The notes under the pieces: generated by a model
The model's database searches: none
What the model was told of the DNA's origin: nothing
Seen by the model: the letters and a program-made list of their open reading frames with translations, nothing else
From: Acidimicrobiaceae bacterium
GTDB taxonomy: Bacteria; Actinomycetota; Acidimicrobiia; Acidimicrobiales; JAUTXP01
Assembly (NCBI GenBank): GCA_030837965.1
Contig: JAUTXP010000047.1
Span: 124,001 to 188,000, forward strand
DNA: 64,000 nucleotides
Direction of reading: 5' to 3'
Shown here: piece after piece, positions 24,464-34,070 of the stretch
Position numbering within the stretch: position 1 is the stretch's first letter
Layout of the letters: each line of letters starts with the position of its first letter
Position numbers and translations under genes: made by a program

Positions 24464-25584
24464 TCAGGCTTTACGACACGGCCCGCCAAGAGGTGGTGCC
24501 GTTCGAGCCTGGTCCCACGGTGAAGATGTACACGTGCGGCATCACGCCGTACGACTCGGCCCATATGGGCCATGCCGCTGTCTACCTCTTCTACGACGTG
24601 CTGCGCCGACGGCTGCACGACCTGGGCCACGTCACCCAGTGCGTGCGCAACATCACGGACATCGACGACCCGCTCTTCGCCAAGGCCCGCGAGCTCGGCG
24701 TCTTCTACCTCGACCTGGCCGCCGAGGAGATCGCCCGCTTCGAAGAGTGCATGACCGCCCTGGGCCTGCTGCCGCCTTGGAGCTCGCCGCGCGCCACGTC
24801 CGCCATCCCCGACATCCTCGGCTTCATCGGCATGGTGCTGGAAGCGGGCTACGCCTACCAGTCCGGCGGCAGCGTCTACTTCTCGGTCTCCAGCTTCGAC
24901 CGCTTCGGTCAGGTCAGCCATCTCGACCGCGACCGCATGCTGGCCCTGGCCGCGGAGCACGGCGGTCGGCCGGACGACCCGGACAAGCGCGACCCGCTGG
25001 ACTTCGTCCTGTGGCAGCCCTCGGCCGCCGACGAGCCTGCGTGGGAGTCGCTCTGGGGGCCGGGCAGGCCGGGCTGGCACATCGAGTGCTCGGCCCTCGC
25101 GTTGCGCGAGCTGGGCACCTCCGTCGATCTGCACGGCGGTGGAGCCGACCTCGTCTATCCCCACCACGAATGCGAAGCGGCCCAGTCCGAGGCGGCCACG
25201 GGCGAGCCGTTCGTGCGCCACTGGATGCACGTCGGCATGGTGCGGCTGGGCGGCGAGAAGATGTCGAAGTCACTCGGCAACCTCGTCTTCGTGGGCGACC
25301 TGCTCAAGGAATGGGAGCCCGACGCCATCCGCTTGGCCCTGCTCTCGCAGCACTACCGGGCCTCGTGGGACTGGACCGATGACCTGTTGCCCCAGGCCGT
25401 GGCCCGGCTCGACCGCTGGCGCTCGACGGGCGCCGGCGGCGGCTCGGCCGAGGGCCTGGACGCGGTGCGGGCCGCCTTGGACGACGACTTGGACACACCC
25501 ACGGCCCTCGCCCTCATGGACGGCGAGGCCGATGCCGGCCGCGCCGTAGGTGACGCGGCCGCCCTGCTCGGCGTCCACCTGTAG
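24460..25584 (+). CDS. mshC: Cysteine:glucosaminyl-inositol ligase (mycothiol biosynthesis)
   Basis: MshC links cysteine to GlcN-Ins using ATP, the penultimate step to mycothiol. It is a class-I synthetase fold related to CysRS. Here KMYTCGITPYDSAHMGHAAV carries the GITPYD...HxGHA form typical of MshC rather than the CGPTVYD...HxGNA of CysRS. NITDIDDPLF, WHIECSALA, HHECEAAQSEA (zinc ligands) and EKMSKSLGN follow. At 374 residues it lacks a tRNA anticodon domain, and it is a little shorter than mycobacterial MshC. It implies that the host makes mycothiol. Confidence 0.88.
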   Translation: MIRLYDTARQEVVPFEPGPTVKMYTCGITPYDSAHMGHAAVYLFYDVLRRRLHDLGHVTQCVRNITDIDDPLFAKARELGVFYLDLAAEEIARFEECMTALGLLPPWSSPRATSAIPDILGFIGMVLEAGYAYQSGGSVYFSVSSFDRFGQVSHLDRDRMLALAAEHGGRPDDPDKRDPLDFVLWQPSAADEPAWESLWGPGRPGWHIECSALALRELGTSVDLHGGGADLVYPHHECEAAQSEAATGEPFVRHWMHVGMVRLGGEKMSKSLGNLVFVGDLLKEWEPDAIRLALLSQHYRASWDWTDDLLPQAVARLDRWRSTGAGGGSAEGLDAVRAALDDDLDTPTALALMDGEADAGRAVGDAAALLGVHL

Positions 25585-25691
25585 GCCGTGCCGAGCGCAT
25601 CTGCCCGCGCCCTGACTGCCAGCCCCCGTTTCCCCGGTCCGTCGCGAGACGGCCGTTCTTGTCATCCTCAGTTCGCCATCTCGGACTCACC

Positions 25692-26924
25692 ATGACAAGT
25701 AGGCGGGGAGCGCGGCGCGCCGCTGCGGCGGTGGTGGCGGCGGTGGTCGCGGCGGCGGTCGCGCTTGGCCTTCTGCCCGGGCCGGTGCGGGCTGCGGATG
25801 ATCCGCTGGTCGCGGTACAGCGGCTCCTCGACACGCGGGTGGCGGCGGTGGGGTCGGGGGACAAGACCGCGTTCATGGGCACGGTGGACCCCCAGGCCCC
25901 GGCCTCGTTCAAAGACGCCCAGGCCCGCCTGTTCGACGGACTCCACTCGCTTCCCCTCGCCGTCTACGCGTTGGAGGCCCGCACCCGCGACTCCGGCGAC
26001 CTCAGCCCCAGGGGCGCGGGCACGTTCCTGCCCGAGACCCGTCAGCGCATGCGGTTCAAGGACTACGACGCGACCGACGCGCTCGACAGCCTGTGGCTCA
26101 CCTACGTCCAGCGCGCCGGCCGCTGGTACGTGGCCGCCGACGACGACCTCGGTCCTCTCGGCCTGGACACGGCCCGCGGCCTGTGGGACTTCGGCCCTGT
26201 CTCGGCCCAGCCCACCGCCCACTTCCTGTTGCTGAGTCACCCGGCCCAGGCCGACCGGGCTCGGGCCTTGGGCGCCCTGGCCGAGAAGGCGGTGGCCGTC
26301 TTGTCCCAGCGTTGGCCCCAGCCCTGGCCCGGTCGCATCCCGTTGGTGCTGCCCGGGTCGATCGACGAGTTGGCCGCCATCATCCAGTCGACCGTTGACC
26401 TGACCAAGTTCGTGGCCTTCGTCTCCTACGGCTCCAACCGCGACGAGGGATGGACTCCGACCGCACCCCGCATCTACATCCAGGACCGGAACCTGTCGGG
26501 CTACAGCGACCGCTTCCAGACCGAGACGCTCGTGCACGAACTGGACCACGCGGCCGTCGCCCCCATCAGCGGGCCCTTCGTCCCTGCGTGGGTGCACGAG
26601 GGCGTGGCCGAGTGGGTGGCCAGCGGCAACCCTGTGAGCAAGCGCTCCAACCGTGTGAGTGATCGCTCCGATCACTCACACCTTCCGCGCGACTACTCCT
26701 TCACCACCGGCTCACAAGGTTCGATCGTCCACTCGTACAGTGCGAGCAAGGCCGCCGTGTCCGTTCTGGCCGGGGCCAAGGGCACGGCCGCGCCCGCCGC
26801 CTTCGTCAAGGACTTGGGCCAGGTCAGGGTGGCTGCGGGCAGCGTGGACTACCAGGTGGACGCGGCCTTGCGCCGCTCGTTGGGACTGGGCCTGGCCGAC
26901 CTCGAATCGCTCTGGGGCGGGTAG
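25692..26924 (+). CDS. Secreted HExxH metallopeptidase-like protein
   Basis: 410 residues. After a signal peptide ([20 protein letters not shown]) come a region resembling a tunable stalk or NTF2-like domain (residues 37-160) and a peptidase-MA-like region with [12 protein letters not shown] (His282, Glu283, His286) and [15 protein letters not shown], the second glutamate of gluzincins. Both zinc-site elements are intact, so activity is plausible. Between residues 320 and 335 the segment [16 protein letters not shown] is encoded by a perfect hairpin and an imperfect duplication. An earlier TTG start at 25659 is possible. Confidence 0.8.
   Translation: MTSRRGARRAAAAVVAAVVAAAVALGLLPGPVRAADDPLVAVQRLLDTRVAAVGSGDKTAFMGTVDPQAPASFKDAQARLFDGLHSLPLAVYALEARTRDSGDLSPRGAGTFLPETRQRMRFKDYDATDALDSLWLTYVQRAGRWYVAADDDLGPLGLDTARGLWDFGPVSAQPTAHFLLLSHPAQADRARALGALAEKAVAVLSQRWPQPWPGRIPLVLPGSIDELAAIIQSTVDLTKFVAFVSYGSNRDEGWTPTAPRIYIQDRNLSGYSDRFQTETLVHELDHAAVAPISGPFVPAWVHEGVAEWVASGNPVSKRSNRVSDRSDHSHLPRDYSFTTGSQGSIVHSYSASKAAVSVLAGAKGTAAPAAFVKDLGQVRVAAGSVDYQVDAALRRSLGLGLADLESLWGG
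26653..26681. repeat. 13-base-pair perfect palindrome inside a coding region
   Basis: GTGTGAGTGATCG and CGATCACTCACAC flank the loop CTC. Just upstream GTGAGCAAGCGCTCCAAC is an imperfect copy of GTGAGTGATCGCTCCGATC, so the locus looks like a short duplication sharpened into a palindrome. It encodes [14 protein letters not shown] right after the zinc-site glutamate of the host protein. Confidence 0.9.
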
Positions 26925-26950
26925 GCGCGTGCGGGTACGCTCGCACGGCT

Positions 26951-28915
26951 ATGGCCGACCAGCTCACCATCACCCTGCCCGACGGATCGCAGCGCGAGCT
27001 GCCGAGCGGGTCGACGGCGGCAGACCTGGCCGCCTCCATCGGCCGAGGGCTGGCCAAGGCCGCGGTGGCGGCCACCGTGAACGGGGCCCAAGTCGACTTG
27101 AACGCCCCGCTGCCCGACGGCGCCCAGGTCGGCATCATCACCGTCGACTCGCCCGAAGGCCGCTACGTCCTGCGCCACTCCACCGCCCACGTGATGGCCC
27201 AGGCCGTGCTGCAACTGTGGCCGGGGGCCAAGTTCGCCATCGGGCCGCCCATCGAGGACGGCTTCTACTACGACTTCGAGCTGCCGGACGGAGCCCACTT
27301 CACCGAGGACGACCTGGTTCGCATCGAAGACCGCATGCGCCAGATCGTGAAGGAGGCCCAGCCCTTCGTGCGCGAGGAGCACTCGAAGGAAGAAGGCCTC
27401 CAGCTCTTCGCCGACCAGCCGTACAAGGTCGAGATCATCCAGTCGGTGGACGGGTCCGAAGGAGCGGAGGGCGCGGAGGGGGCCGAGGGCCGCGTGGTGA
27501 GCGCATACCGCAACACCGAGCAGTTCGTGGACCTGTGCCGCGGCCCGCACGTGCAGTCCACTGACCGGCTGGGCGCCTTCAAGCTCATGCGGGTCGCGGG
27601 CGCCTACTGGCGGGGCGACGAGAAACGCCAGCAGTTGCAACGGATCTACGGCACCGCTTGGGAGTCGGACAAGGCCCTCAAGGAGCACCTCCACCGACTG
27701 GAGGAGGCCGAACGCAGGGACCACCGCAAGCTGGGCGTGGAGCTGGACCTGTTCTCCTTCCCCGACGAGATCGGCTCCGGCCTGGCCGTGTTCCATCCCA
27801 AGGGCGGGCTGGTGCGCAGGCTGATGGAGGACTACAGCCGCCAGCGCCACGACGAGGCGGGCTACGAGTTCGTCAACACCCCGCACATCACCAAGGAGAA
27901 CCTGTTCCAGACCTCGGGCCATCTGGACTGGTACGCGGACGGAATGTTCCCGCCCATGGAGATGGACGAGGGCCAGCGGTACTACCTCAAGCCCATGAAC
28001 TGCCCGTTCCACGTCTTGATCTTCCGCTCCCGGCAGCGGTCCTATCGGGAGCTGCCGCTGCGGCTGTTCGAGTTCGGCTCGGTGTACCGATACGAGAAGT
28101 CGGGTGTGGTGCACGGGCTGACCCGCGTGCGGGGCATGACCCAGGACGACGCCCACATCTTCTGCACCAAGGAGCAGATGACCGACGAGCTCAAGTCGCT
28201 GCTGGTCTTCGTACTCGACCTGCTGCGCGACTACGGGCTCAACGACTTCTACCTCGAACTGTCGACCAGGCCCGAGCACAAGTCGGTGGGCACCGACGAG
28301 GAGTGGGACGAGGCCACCGAGGCCTTGCGCACCGTGGCCTTGGCGATGGACCTGCATCTCGAGATGGACGAGGGCGGCGGTGCCTTCTACGGCCCCAAGA
28401 TCTCGGTGCAGGCGAGGGACGCCATCGGCCGCACGTGGCAGCTCTCCACCATCCAGGTCGACTTCCAGACCCCGCAGCGATTCGACATCGAGTTCACCGG
28501 CGCCGACAACGCCCGGCACCGGCCCATCATGATCCACCGGGCCCTGTTCGGCTCGGTGGAGCGCTTCTTCGCCATCCTGGTCGAGCACTACGCGGGCGCC
28601 TTCCCGCTGTGGCTGGCGCCCGTGCAGGTGCAGGTGCTGCCGGTGGCGGCCGAGCACGTCGACTACGCCGCGTCGGTCCATGCCCGGTTGCGGTCGGAGG
28701 GCTTGCGGGCCGAGTTGATCTCGGCCGACGAGCCCCTCGGCGCGCGCATCCGGCGGGGCAAGCTCGAGAAGGTGCCCTATGTGCTGGTGGTCGGGGCCGA
28801 CGACGTGGCCGCAGGCACCGCGGGCGTGAACGACCGCAGCGGCAGCGTGGATCGGGGGGTGTCCATCGACGCCTTCGTCGACCGCCTCCGCACCGAGTCG
28901 ACGACGCGTGCGTGA
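26951..28915 (+). CDS. thrS: Threonyl-tRNA synthetase
   Basis: 654 residues with the normal order of domains: N-terminal TGS ([16 protein letters not shown]), the editing domain ([11 protein letters not shown] near 77 and [11 protein letters not shown]), and the class-II core ([58 protein letters not shown]). The C-terminal anticodon domain ([20 protein letters not shown]) closes it. A short [13 protein letters not shown] insertion near residue 177, encoded by a GAGGGCGCG-type repeat, lies before the SAYRNTEQF strand. No T-box leader is visible in the 26-base gap before it. It is first in the conserved thrS-HIT-pgsA synteny block. Confidence 0.96.
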   Translation: MADQLTITLPDGSQRELPSGSTAADLAASIGRGLAKAAVAATVNGAQVDLNAPLPDGAQVGIITVDSPEGRYVLRHSTAHVMAQAVLQLWPGAKFAIGPPIEDGFYYDFELPDGAHFTEDDLVRIEDRMRQIVKEAQPFVREEHSKEEGLQLFADQPYKVEIIQSVDGSEGAEGAEGAEGRVVSAYRNTEQFVDLCRGPHVQSTDRLGAFKLMRVAGAYWRGDEKRQQLQRIYGTAWESDKALKEHLHRLEEAERRDHRKLGVELDLFSFPDEIGSGLAVFHPKGGLVRRLMEDYSRQRHDEAGYEFVNTPHITKENLFQTSGHLDWYADGMFPPMEMDEGQRYYLKPMNCPFHVLIFRSRQRSYRELPLRLFEFGSVYRYEKSGVVHGLTRVRGMTQDDAHIFCTKEQMTDELKSLLVFVLDLLRDYGLNDFYLELSTRPEHKSVGTDEEWDEATEALRTVALAMDLHLEMDEGGGAFYGPKISVQARDAIGRTWQLSTIQVDFQTPQRFDIEFTGADNARHRPIMIHRALFGSVERFFAILVEHYAGAFPLWLAPVQVQVLPVAAEHVDYAASVHARLRSEGLRAELISADEPLGARIRRGKLEKVPYVLVVGADDVAAGTAGVNDRSGSVDRGVSIDAFVDRLRTESTTRA

Positions 28916-28946
28916 CCGAGCCGACCGCACGTGACCGTGTCTGACC

Positions 28947-29546
28947 ATGCCTGACCCCGGGCTGGACCGGCTCTGGGCCGGGTGGCGCAGCGAGTACGTG
29001 GCGGGCGCCACCGACCGCGACGCCCACGCCGACGATCCCCACGCCGACCATCCCCAAGCCGACGCCGACGCCGACGCCGGCTCGGCCGACGAGCCTGACG
29101 CCGATGGCGCGGGGCGCTGCGTGTTCTGCGCGCTGGCCGCCAGCGCCCGGCCCGCGTCGGAGACCCGCGTGGTGTGGCGGGGCACGCACTGCTTCGCGGT
29201 GCTCAACGCCTACCCGTACACGTCCGGGCACGTGTTGGTCATGCCCGTTCGCCATGTGAGCGAGCTCGAGCAGTTGACGCTGGATGAGACGGCCGAGCTG
29301 TGGGCGGGGGTGACCACCGCGGTGGTGGCATTGAAGGCGGCCTATCGGCCGGAGGGCATCAACCTGGGCGCCAACATGGGAAGGGCCGCGGGCGCAGGCA
29401 TCCCCGCCCACTTCCACGTGCACGCCCTGCCCCGATGGACCGGCGACACCAACTTCATGACGTCGGTGGCCGAGGCTCGTGTCATGCCCGAGCCCCTGGA
29501 CGTGACCTGGCAGAAGCTCACCGCGGCGTGGCCGTCGGGCTCGTGA
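28947..29546 (+). CDS. HIT-family nucleotide hydrolase/phosphorylase (Ap4A type)
   Basis: 199 residues. The histidine triad is HFHVH at 155-159 (PAHFHVHALPRW), with a CVFC zinc-knuckle pair at 58-61, INLGANMGRAAGAGIPAHFH and YPYTSGHVLVMPVRHV. The orthologous gene next to thrS in mycobacteria (Rv2613c) is a diadenosine tetraphosphate phosphorylase, and the same role is likely here. An acidic insertion of about 30 residues rich in Asp-Ala (HADHPQADADADAGSADEPD) separates the N-terminal LDRLWAGWRSEYV from the fold. Confidence 0.88.
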   Translation: MPDPGLDRLWAGWRSEYVAGATDRDAHADDPHADHPQADADADAGSADEPDADGAGRCVFCALAASARPASETRVVWRGTHCFAVLNAYPYTSGHVLVMPVRHVSELEQLTLDETAELWAGVTTAVVALKAAYRPEGINLGANMGRAAGAGIPAHFHVHALPRWTGDTNFMTSVAEARVMPEPLDVTWQKLTAAWPSGS

Positions 29547-29609
29547 CCGCAGGCCCGGCCGCCAATGCCGTTTGGGGCCGCTCCGGGCGCTGACGCTACC
29601 GTCGCCCGC

Positions 29610-30128
29610 ATGTCCGACGAGCAGGACGAGTACGCCGACCAACTGCCCGCCGACTTGGACGTGGGCGGCTACGTCGGCCCCTACGCCTTCCCCGACAACA
29701 GCCGCCGCCGCATCCCCGGCCTGATCTACCTCGGTACCGCGGCGGGCTGTCTGGCCTTGTACCTGCGTCGGGGCGACGGCGGCATCCTCGTCAACCGCGG
29801 CTTTCTGGCCGCGGCCGCAGCCTTGGCCGTCATCGGCGTCTACCACCTCACATCAGGCTGGCGCCTGGCTGTGCGCGAGACCGACGCGCTGGTGGCCGCC
29901 ACCCGGCTGGTGGGATTCCCCGTGGGCCATGCATCGGCCCAGTTGGCCTGGCGGGGCCTGCGCAGCAGGCCGACGTGGCGCATCCTGCTGTACTCGGCCG
30001 ACGAGCCGCCCACCAAGCGCGGGCTGGTGCTGGTGGACGGGGTCGACGGGCGGACGGTGGCCCACTTCGTGGAGGACAACCCCGAGGACTGGGCCGCGTA
30101 CTCGACGGGCCCAACGTCCGGGTCGTAG
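29610..30128 (+). CDS. Hypothetical membrane protein
   Basis: 172 residues with two predicted membrane helices (GLIYLGTAAGCLALYL and FLAAAAALAVIGVYHLTS) after an acidic N-terminal tail (SDEQDEYADQLPADLDVGG). The C-terminal cytoplasmic-looking domain has TWRILLYSADEPPTKRGLVL and HFVEDNPEDWAAY. No known family is recognised with certainty. It sits between the HIT gene and a secreted protein, where mycobacteria have pgsA. Confidence 0.65.
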   Translation: MSDEQDEYADQLPADLDVGGYVGPYAFPDNSRRRIPGLIYLGTAAGCLALYLRRGDGGILVNRGFLAAAAALAVIGVYHLTSGWRLAVRETDALVAATRLVGFPVGHASAQLAWRGLRSRPTWRILLYSADEPPTKRGLVLVDGVDGRTVAHFVEDNPEDWAAYSTGPTSGS

Positions 30129-30169
30129 CCTGGTCCCGGGGCCGCACATGCGGTCAAGGGGGATGGGAC

Positions 30170-30832
30170 ATGAACAAGGACCAGTGGCGGCCGCGTCACG
30201 TCATCGCGGTGGCCGGACTCCTGTGCGCGGCGGTGATCGCCGCACCGGTGGCCGTCGGGGCCGCGACCGGGCAGCTCGTGAACATCGCGGATGGCACCAC
30301 GTCGACCCAGATCGCCAAGGTCGACCGCTTCGGCCAGTTGAAGGTGGACAGCTCACAGCTCCGGCCCATCGCAGCCACGGCCGGCTTGAATTCGGGCAAG
30401 TACAACATGGTGCTCCAGCCGAACTCGGCGACCGTTGCCGTGACCGATCTGAGCCTGGCGATCTATCAGTCCGACACCGCGGTCTGGGGATACGACCTCT
30501 ACCAACTCACGGCCACGACGGGCGCCGAGTGCGCGAACGGCGGCACCGGCTCCTATCGCTACTTGGGCCACTACACGGTGCAAGGCGCCACGAGCCTGGC
30601 CCAGAGCTTTTCGACGCCCATCGTGTTGAAGCCGTTGTCCGGCTCGGCCCCGTGGTGTCTGGCCATCTTCGCTGCGAACCAGCCTTCGAGCACGACCTAT
30701 TTCTCATACGCCAACCTGCTCGGCTACGTGGTGTCTGGGACCTATCCGCCCGCGGCCCCCGCGGCCGCGAGCGCGTCGTCTGTCCAGTCGGGCAAGCCCA
30801 ACGCGGCCGTGCAGCAGCAGGCGCAGCCGTAA
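30170..30832 (+). CDS. Secreted protein of unknown function, parent of the adjacent pseudogene
   Basis: 220 residues with an N-terminal signal segment (HVIAVAGLLCAAVIAAPVAVGAAT). A beta-rich body follows, including SLAIYQSDTAVWGYDLYQLT and GSYRYLGHYTVQGATSLAQS, with two cysteines that may form a disulfide. The tail is Ala/Ser/Gln-rich (AAVQQQAQP). AAGGGGGATGGG precedes the ATG. Its beginning and end recur in degraded form immediately downstream. Confidence 0.7.
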   Translation: MNKDQWRPRHVIAVAGLLCAAVIAAPVAVGAATGQLVNIADGTTSTQIAKVDRFGQLKVDSSQLRPIAATAGLNSGKYNMVLQPNSATVAVTDLSLAIYQSDTAVWGYDLYQLTATTGAECANGGTGSYRYLGHYTVQGATSLAQSFSTPIVLKPLSGSAPWCLAIFAANQPSSTTYFSYANLLGYVVSGTYPPAAPAAASASSVQSGKPNAAVQQQAQP

Positions 30833-30840
30833 GCGCGGCC

Positions 30841-31051
30841 GTGAGCAAGGACCAGTAGCGGCCCGCGTCACGTCATCGCAATCGTGGGAGTCCTGCGCGC
30901 GGCGGTGATCTCCTACTCGTACGCGAGCGACACGGGCCACGTGGTGTCGGGCACGTACGACGGAGGGTCAAGCGCGCCAGCCGCGTCCACGTCCGCGCCA
31001 GCCAAGCCCAACACCGCCGTGCCGCAGCAACAGCAACAGCAGCACCCGTAA
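30841..31051 (+). pseudogene. Internally deleted tandem copy of the preceding secreted-protein gene
   Basis: The first roughly 70 bases match the start of the upstream gene. GTGAGCAAGGACCAG is followed by TAG where the parent has TGG, and one extra C after CGGCC shifts the frame. After GGCGGTGATC the sequence jumps to the C-terminal part (SYSYASDTGHVVSGTYDGG, matching parent YFSYANLLGYVVSGTY), ending in PNTAVPQQQQQQHP and TAA. About 440 bases of the middle are missing. A premature stop plus a frameshift plus a deletion make it a clear relic. Confidence 0.85.
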
Positions 31052-31105
31052 GCAGGTCGCAGCGCGCGGCCACTTCGGGGCCGCGCGGCCGGTCACGACC
31101 GCGGC

Positions 31106-33163
31106 TCAGTCCTTCTTCTTGGCCACCTTGTCGTACAGGTGCTGGGGCAGGACGTCGTAGTGGTCGTGGCGAACGCTGAACCGGCCCCGGCCGCCGGTCA
31201 GCGAGCGCAGGTCGATGGCGTAGCGCAGCAGCTCCGACGTCGGGACCATGGCCACGATTATCTGCTCGCCGTCGTTGCCCGACTCGGTGCCCTGGACCCG
31301 GCCCCGCCGGGCGTTGAGGTCGCCCATCACGTCGCCCTGATAGGCGGCGGGCACGGTGACCTCTAACAGCGAGATGGGCTCGAGGATCACCGGCGCGGCC
31401 TTGGCCATGGCCTCGTGAAAGGCCATGGAGCCCGCCATCTTGAAGCTCATCTCGGACGAGTCGACGGCGTGGAACTTGCCGTCCACCAACTCGACCTTGA
31501 CGTCCACCACCGGATAGCCGTAGTGGCCGCCGCGGTCCATGGTCTCGGCGATGCCCTTCTCGACCGCGGGGATGAACTGGCGGGGGATGGCCCCGCCCAC
31601 GATGGAGTCGACGAACTGGAAGCCCGCGCCCCGCTCGACCGGCTCCATCTTGATGACGGCCACGCCGAACTGGCCGTGCCCGCCGGTCTGCTTTTTGTAC
31701 TTGCCCTCGGCTTCGGCGGGCTGCGTCACCGTCTCCCGATAGGCGACGAGCACGTCCTGGGCCTCCACGTCCACACCGAACTTGCGGTGCAGCCGCTCGG
31801 TGACGATGGCCAGATGGGTCTCGCCCATGCCGGACAAGAGGGTCTGGTGCGTCTCCTCGTCCCTGCGCAGGCCGAGCGACGGATCCTCGTCCTGAAGCTT
31901 GTGCAGCGCGGTCATCAGCTTGTCCTCGTCGCCCTTGGACTTGGGCACGATGGCGATGGAGATGACGGGCTCGGACTTGGCCGGCGGCGTGACGGTGACG
32001 GGCGTCCCCTTCGGGGCAAGGGTGTCGCCGCTGAGGGTGTCGCTCAGCTTGGCCACTGCCGCGATATCGCCCGCCGGGACCTCGGTCACGTCGTCGTGCT
32101 CGTTGCCCCGCAAGGTGAAGATGCCGTGGAGTTTTTCGTCCGTGTGCGTGCGCGGGTTGGTGAGCACGGCGTCGGGCTTGACCGTGCCCGACAACACCCT
32201 GAACAGCGAGACCTTGCCCACGAACTGGTCGGCCATCGTCTTCCAGATGTAGACGAGCGGCTGGCCCGCCGGGTCGGGCTTCACCTCCTGCTCGCCGCCG
32301 GGCGAGTGAACGGTGATGCCAGGCCGGTCGAGGGGCGAGGGGCCGATCTCGCAGATGAAGGTGGCCAGGCGGTCGATGGCCACCAACTTCGTGGCCGACC
32401 CGCAGATGACGGGGAACACGGTGGCCGACGCCACGCCGTGGGCCAGCGTCTCCTCCAGCTCCTTGACGTTGGGGATGTCGCCTTCGAGATAGCGCTCCAT
32501 CAAGGCGTCGTCGGCGACGACGATGCCCTCCACCAGGTTGTCGTGGACCTGGTGCTCCATGGCCTCCATCTCGGCCGGGATCTCGCCGGTGACGGGTGAC
32601 CCGGTGTCATAGGTGATGGCCGTGTCGGTCAACAGGTCGGCCACGCCCCGGAACGCCGTCTCCTCGCCGATGGGCAGCTCGAGCGGGGCGATGCCCGCGC
32701 CGAACGTCTCGCGCAACTGGTCGAGGGTGCGCTCGAAGCTGGCCCGCTCCCTGTCCAGCTTGTTGACGAAGATCATGCGGGGCATGTCCCGCTGGGCGGC
32801 CAGCTTCCATGCGATCTCGGTCTGGACCTCCACGCCCTCCACCGCGCTGACCACGAACACGGCCAGGTCGGCCACCGAGAACGCGGCCTCGACCTCGCCC
32901 ACGAAGTCGGCGTAGCCGGGGCAGTCGATGATGTTGATCTTGTGGCCCTCGAACTCGAAGGGGGCAAGGGACGCGGCCAGCGAGATCCGGCGCTTGACCT
33001 CCTCCGGGTCGAAGTCGGTCGTGGTGGTGCCGTCCTCGACCCGGCCCAGCCGGTTGATGGCGCCCGCGCAGAACAGCAGCGCCTCGGTGAGGCTGGTCTT
33101 GCCCGCGCCGCCGTGCCCGACCAAGGCCACGTTGCGGATCTTCGTGGGTGGGAATGACTTCAA
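31106..33163 (-). CDS. Elongation factor G-like GTPase (EF-G2 type)
   Basis: The 685-residue translational GTPase has G1 GHGGAGKTSL near residue 15, G3 DCPGYADF, G4 NKLD and then EF-G domains II to V (HGQFGVAVIKMEP and GDVMGDLNARRGRVQG in IV/V). The starts VALVGHGGAGKTS and ALLFCAGAINRLGRVEDG are typical of the actinobacterial EF-G-like protein (FusA2), distinct from the EF-G encoded in str operons. No ATG fits; TTG 33163 has a GGGGGG-rich ribosome-binding site eight bases upstream. Its precise cellular role is not settled. Confidence 0.9.
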   Translation of the reverse strand: MKSFPPTKIRNVALVGHGGAGKTSLTEALLFCAGAINRLGRVEDGTTTTDFDPEEVKRRISLAASLAPFEFEGHKINIIDCPGYADFVGEVEAAFSVADLAVFVVSAVEGVEVQTEIAWKLAAQRDMPRMIFVNKLDRERASFERTLDQLRETFGAGIAPLELPIGEETAFRGVADLLTDTAITYDTGSPVTGEIPAEMEAMEHQVHDNLVEGIVVADDALMERYLEGDIPNVKELEETLAHGVASATVFPVICGSATKLVAIDRLATFICEIGPSPLDRPGITVHSPGGEQEVKPDPAGQPLVYIWKTMADQFVGKVSLFRVLSGTVKPDAVLTNPRTHTDEKLHGIFTLRGNEHDDVTEVPAGDIAAVAKLSDTLSGDTLAPKGTPVTVTPPAKSEPVISIAIVPKSKGDEDKLMTALHKLQDEDPSLGLRRDEETHQTLLSGMGETHLAIVTERLHRKFGVDVEAQDVLVAYRETVTQPAEAEGKYKKQTGGHGQFGVAVIKMEPVERGAGFQFVDSIVGGAIPRQFIPAVEKGIAETMDRGGHYGYPVVDVKVELVDGKFHAVDSSEMSFKMAGSMAFHEAMAKAAPVILEPISLLEVTVPAAYQGDVMGDLNARRGRVQGTESGNDGEQIIVAMVPTSELLRYAIDLRSLTGGRGRFSVRHDHYDVLPQHLYDKVAKKKD

Positions 33164-33272
33164 CGATGTCCCCCCTGCCTTCGCCAACGGCTCCTGGCTG
33201 CCATCGGGTCGCGGAACTTTAGCCACCCCCCTGGTAGCCTGAAGGAGCCCCAGTAGCCAGAGGAGTTCTCCC

Positions 33273-34061
33273 TTGTTCGACGGACGCTGGCGCAACCACC
33301 TCGATGCGGCCACCCGGCCGGTCGGGTCCACCTTGCGCCGCACCGGCCTCACCGCCGACCATCTCACCGCCATCGGCTTGATCGGCGCGGTGGCGACGGC
33401 CGTGGCGGTGGCCACCGGGCACCTCTTCGTGGGCCTCGTCCTGCTGATCGCCAGCGCCCTGCCCGACCTGCTGGACGGGGCCGTGGCCAAGGCCTCGGGC
33501 ACGGCCTCTCCCCGCGGCGCCTTCTTCGACTCCGTGGCCGACCGGGTGACCGATTCGCTGGTCCTGTGCGGCATCGGGTGGTTCCTCGCCTCGGACCGCG
33601 GCGGCCACTGGCCGCTGTTGGCCATGGGCGTGCTGGGCACGTCGACTCTCATCTCGTATCAGCGGGCCAAGGCCGAGGGCTTGGGCTACGCGGCCAAGGG
33701 CGGGCTCATGGAGCGGGCCGAGCGCATCGTGGCCTTGTGCTTCGGACTGGCGTTCCCCGTCCTGCTCGTCCCGGTGCTTTGGCTGATGCTGGCGCTGACG
33801 TCGTTCACCGCCGTGCAGCGCTTCGTCAAGGTGTGGGGCCAGGCCGAGGCCATCAAGGCCACTCGGCCCGAGCGGACCCCCCGCGTGGCCAGATCGGCGT
33901 GGTCGATGCGCTCGGCGCGCGACCGTGACCGCGACGGCGATCGGGACGAGTCCCGCTGGCGCACGGCCTGGCAGGCCCGTTTGGAGCGCCGGGCGCCTCG
34001 GCCCCGGCACCGGGCCGACGGCGGTGGCCGCTGGCGGCGTCGGGCGGGCACCCGCCCCTAG
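33273..34061 (+). CDS. pgsA: CDP-alcohol phosphatidyltransferase (phosphatidylinositol-phosphate synthase)
   Basis: This integral membrane enzyme makes the phosphatidylinositol (phosphate) core of PIMs from CDP-diacylglycerol and inositol phosphate. The 262 residues carry the family motif D65-LL-D68-G-AVAK, then G82-AFF-D86-SVA-D90. The usual AR is AK here. About five membrane helices follow, and the last 55 residues are very rich in Arg and Asp (RDRDRDGDRDESR). The TTG start has AGAGGAG seven bases upstream. Order with the next two genes equals that of Rv2612c-Rv2610c in M. tuberculosis. Confidence 0.88.
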   Translation: MFDGRWRNHLDAATRPVGSTLRRTGLTADHLTAIGLIGAVATAVAVATGHLFVGLVLLIASALPDLLDGAVAKASGTASPRGAFFDSVADRVTDSLVLCGIGWFLASDRGGHWPLLAMGVLGTSTLISYQRAKAEGLGYAAKGGLMERAERIVALCFGLAFPVLLVPVLWLMLALTSFTAVQRFVKVWGQAEAIKATRPERTPRVARSAWSMRSARDRDRDGDRDESRWRTAWQARLERRAPRPRHRADGGGRWRRRAGTRP

Positions 34062-34070
34062 CGTTTCCGC

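Noticed and set aside
24460-25584. Cysteinyl-tRNA synthetase
   Set aside because: The GITPYD and HxGHA motif forms and the missing anticodon domain fit MshC better.
26925-26950. T-box or other leader regulating thrS or hisS
   Set aside because: The gaps are too short for a T-box and no T-box sequence is present before either gene.
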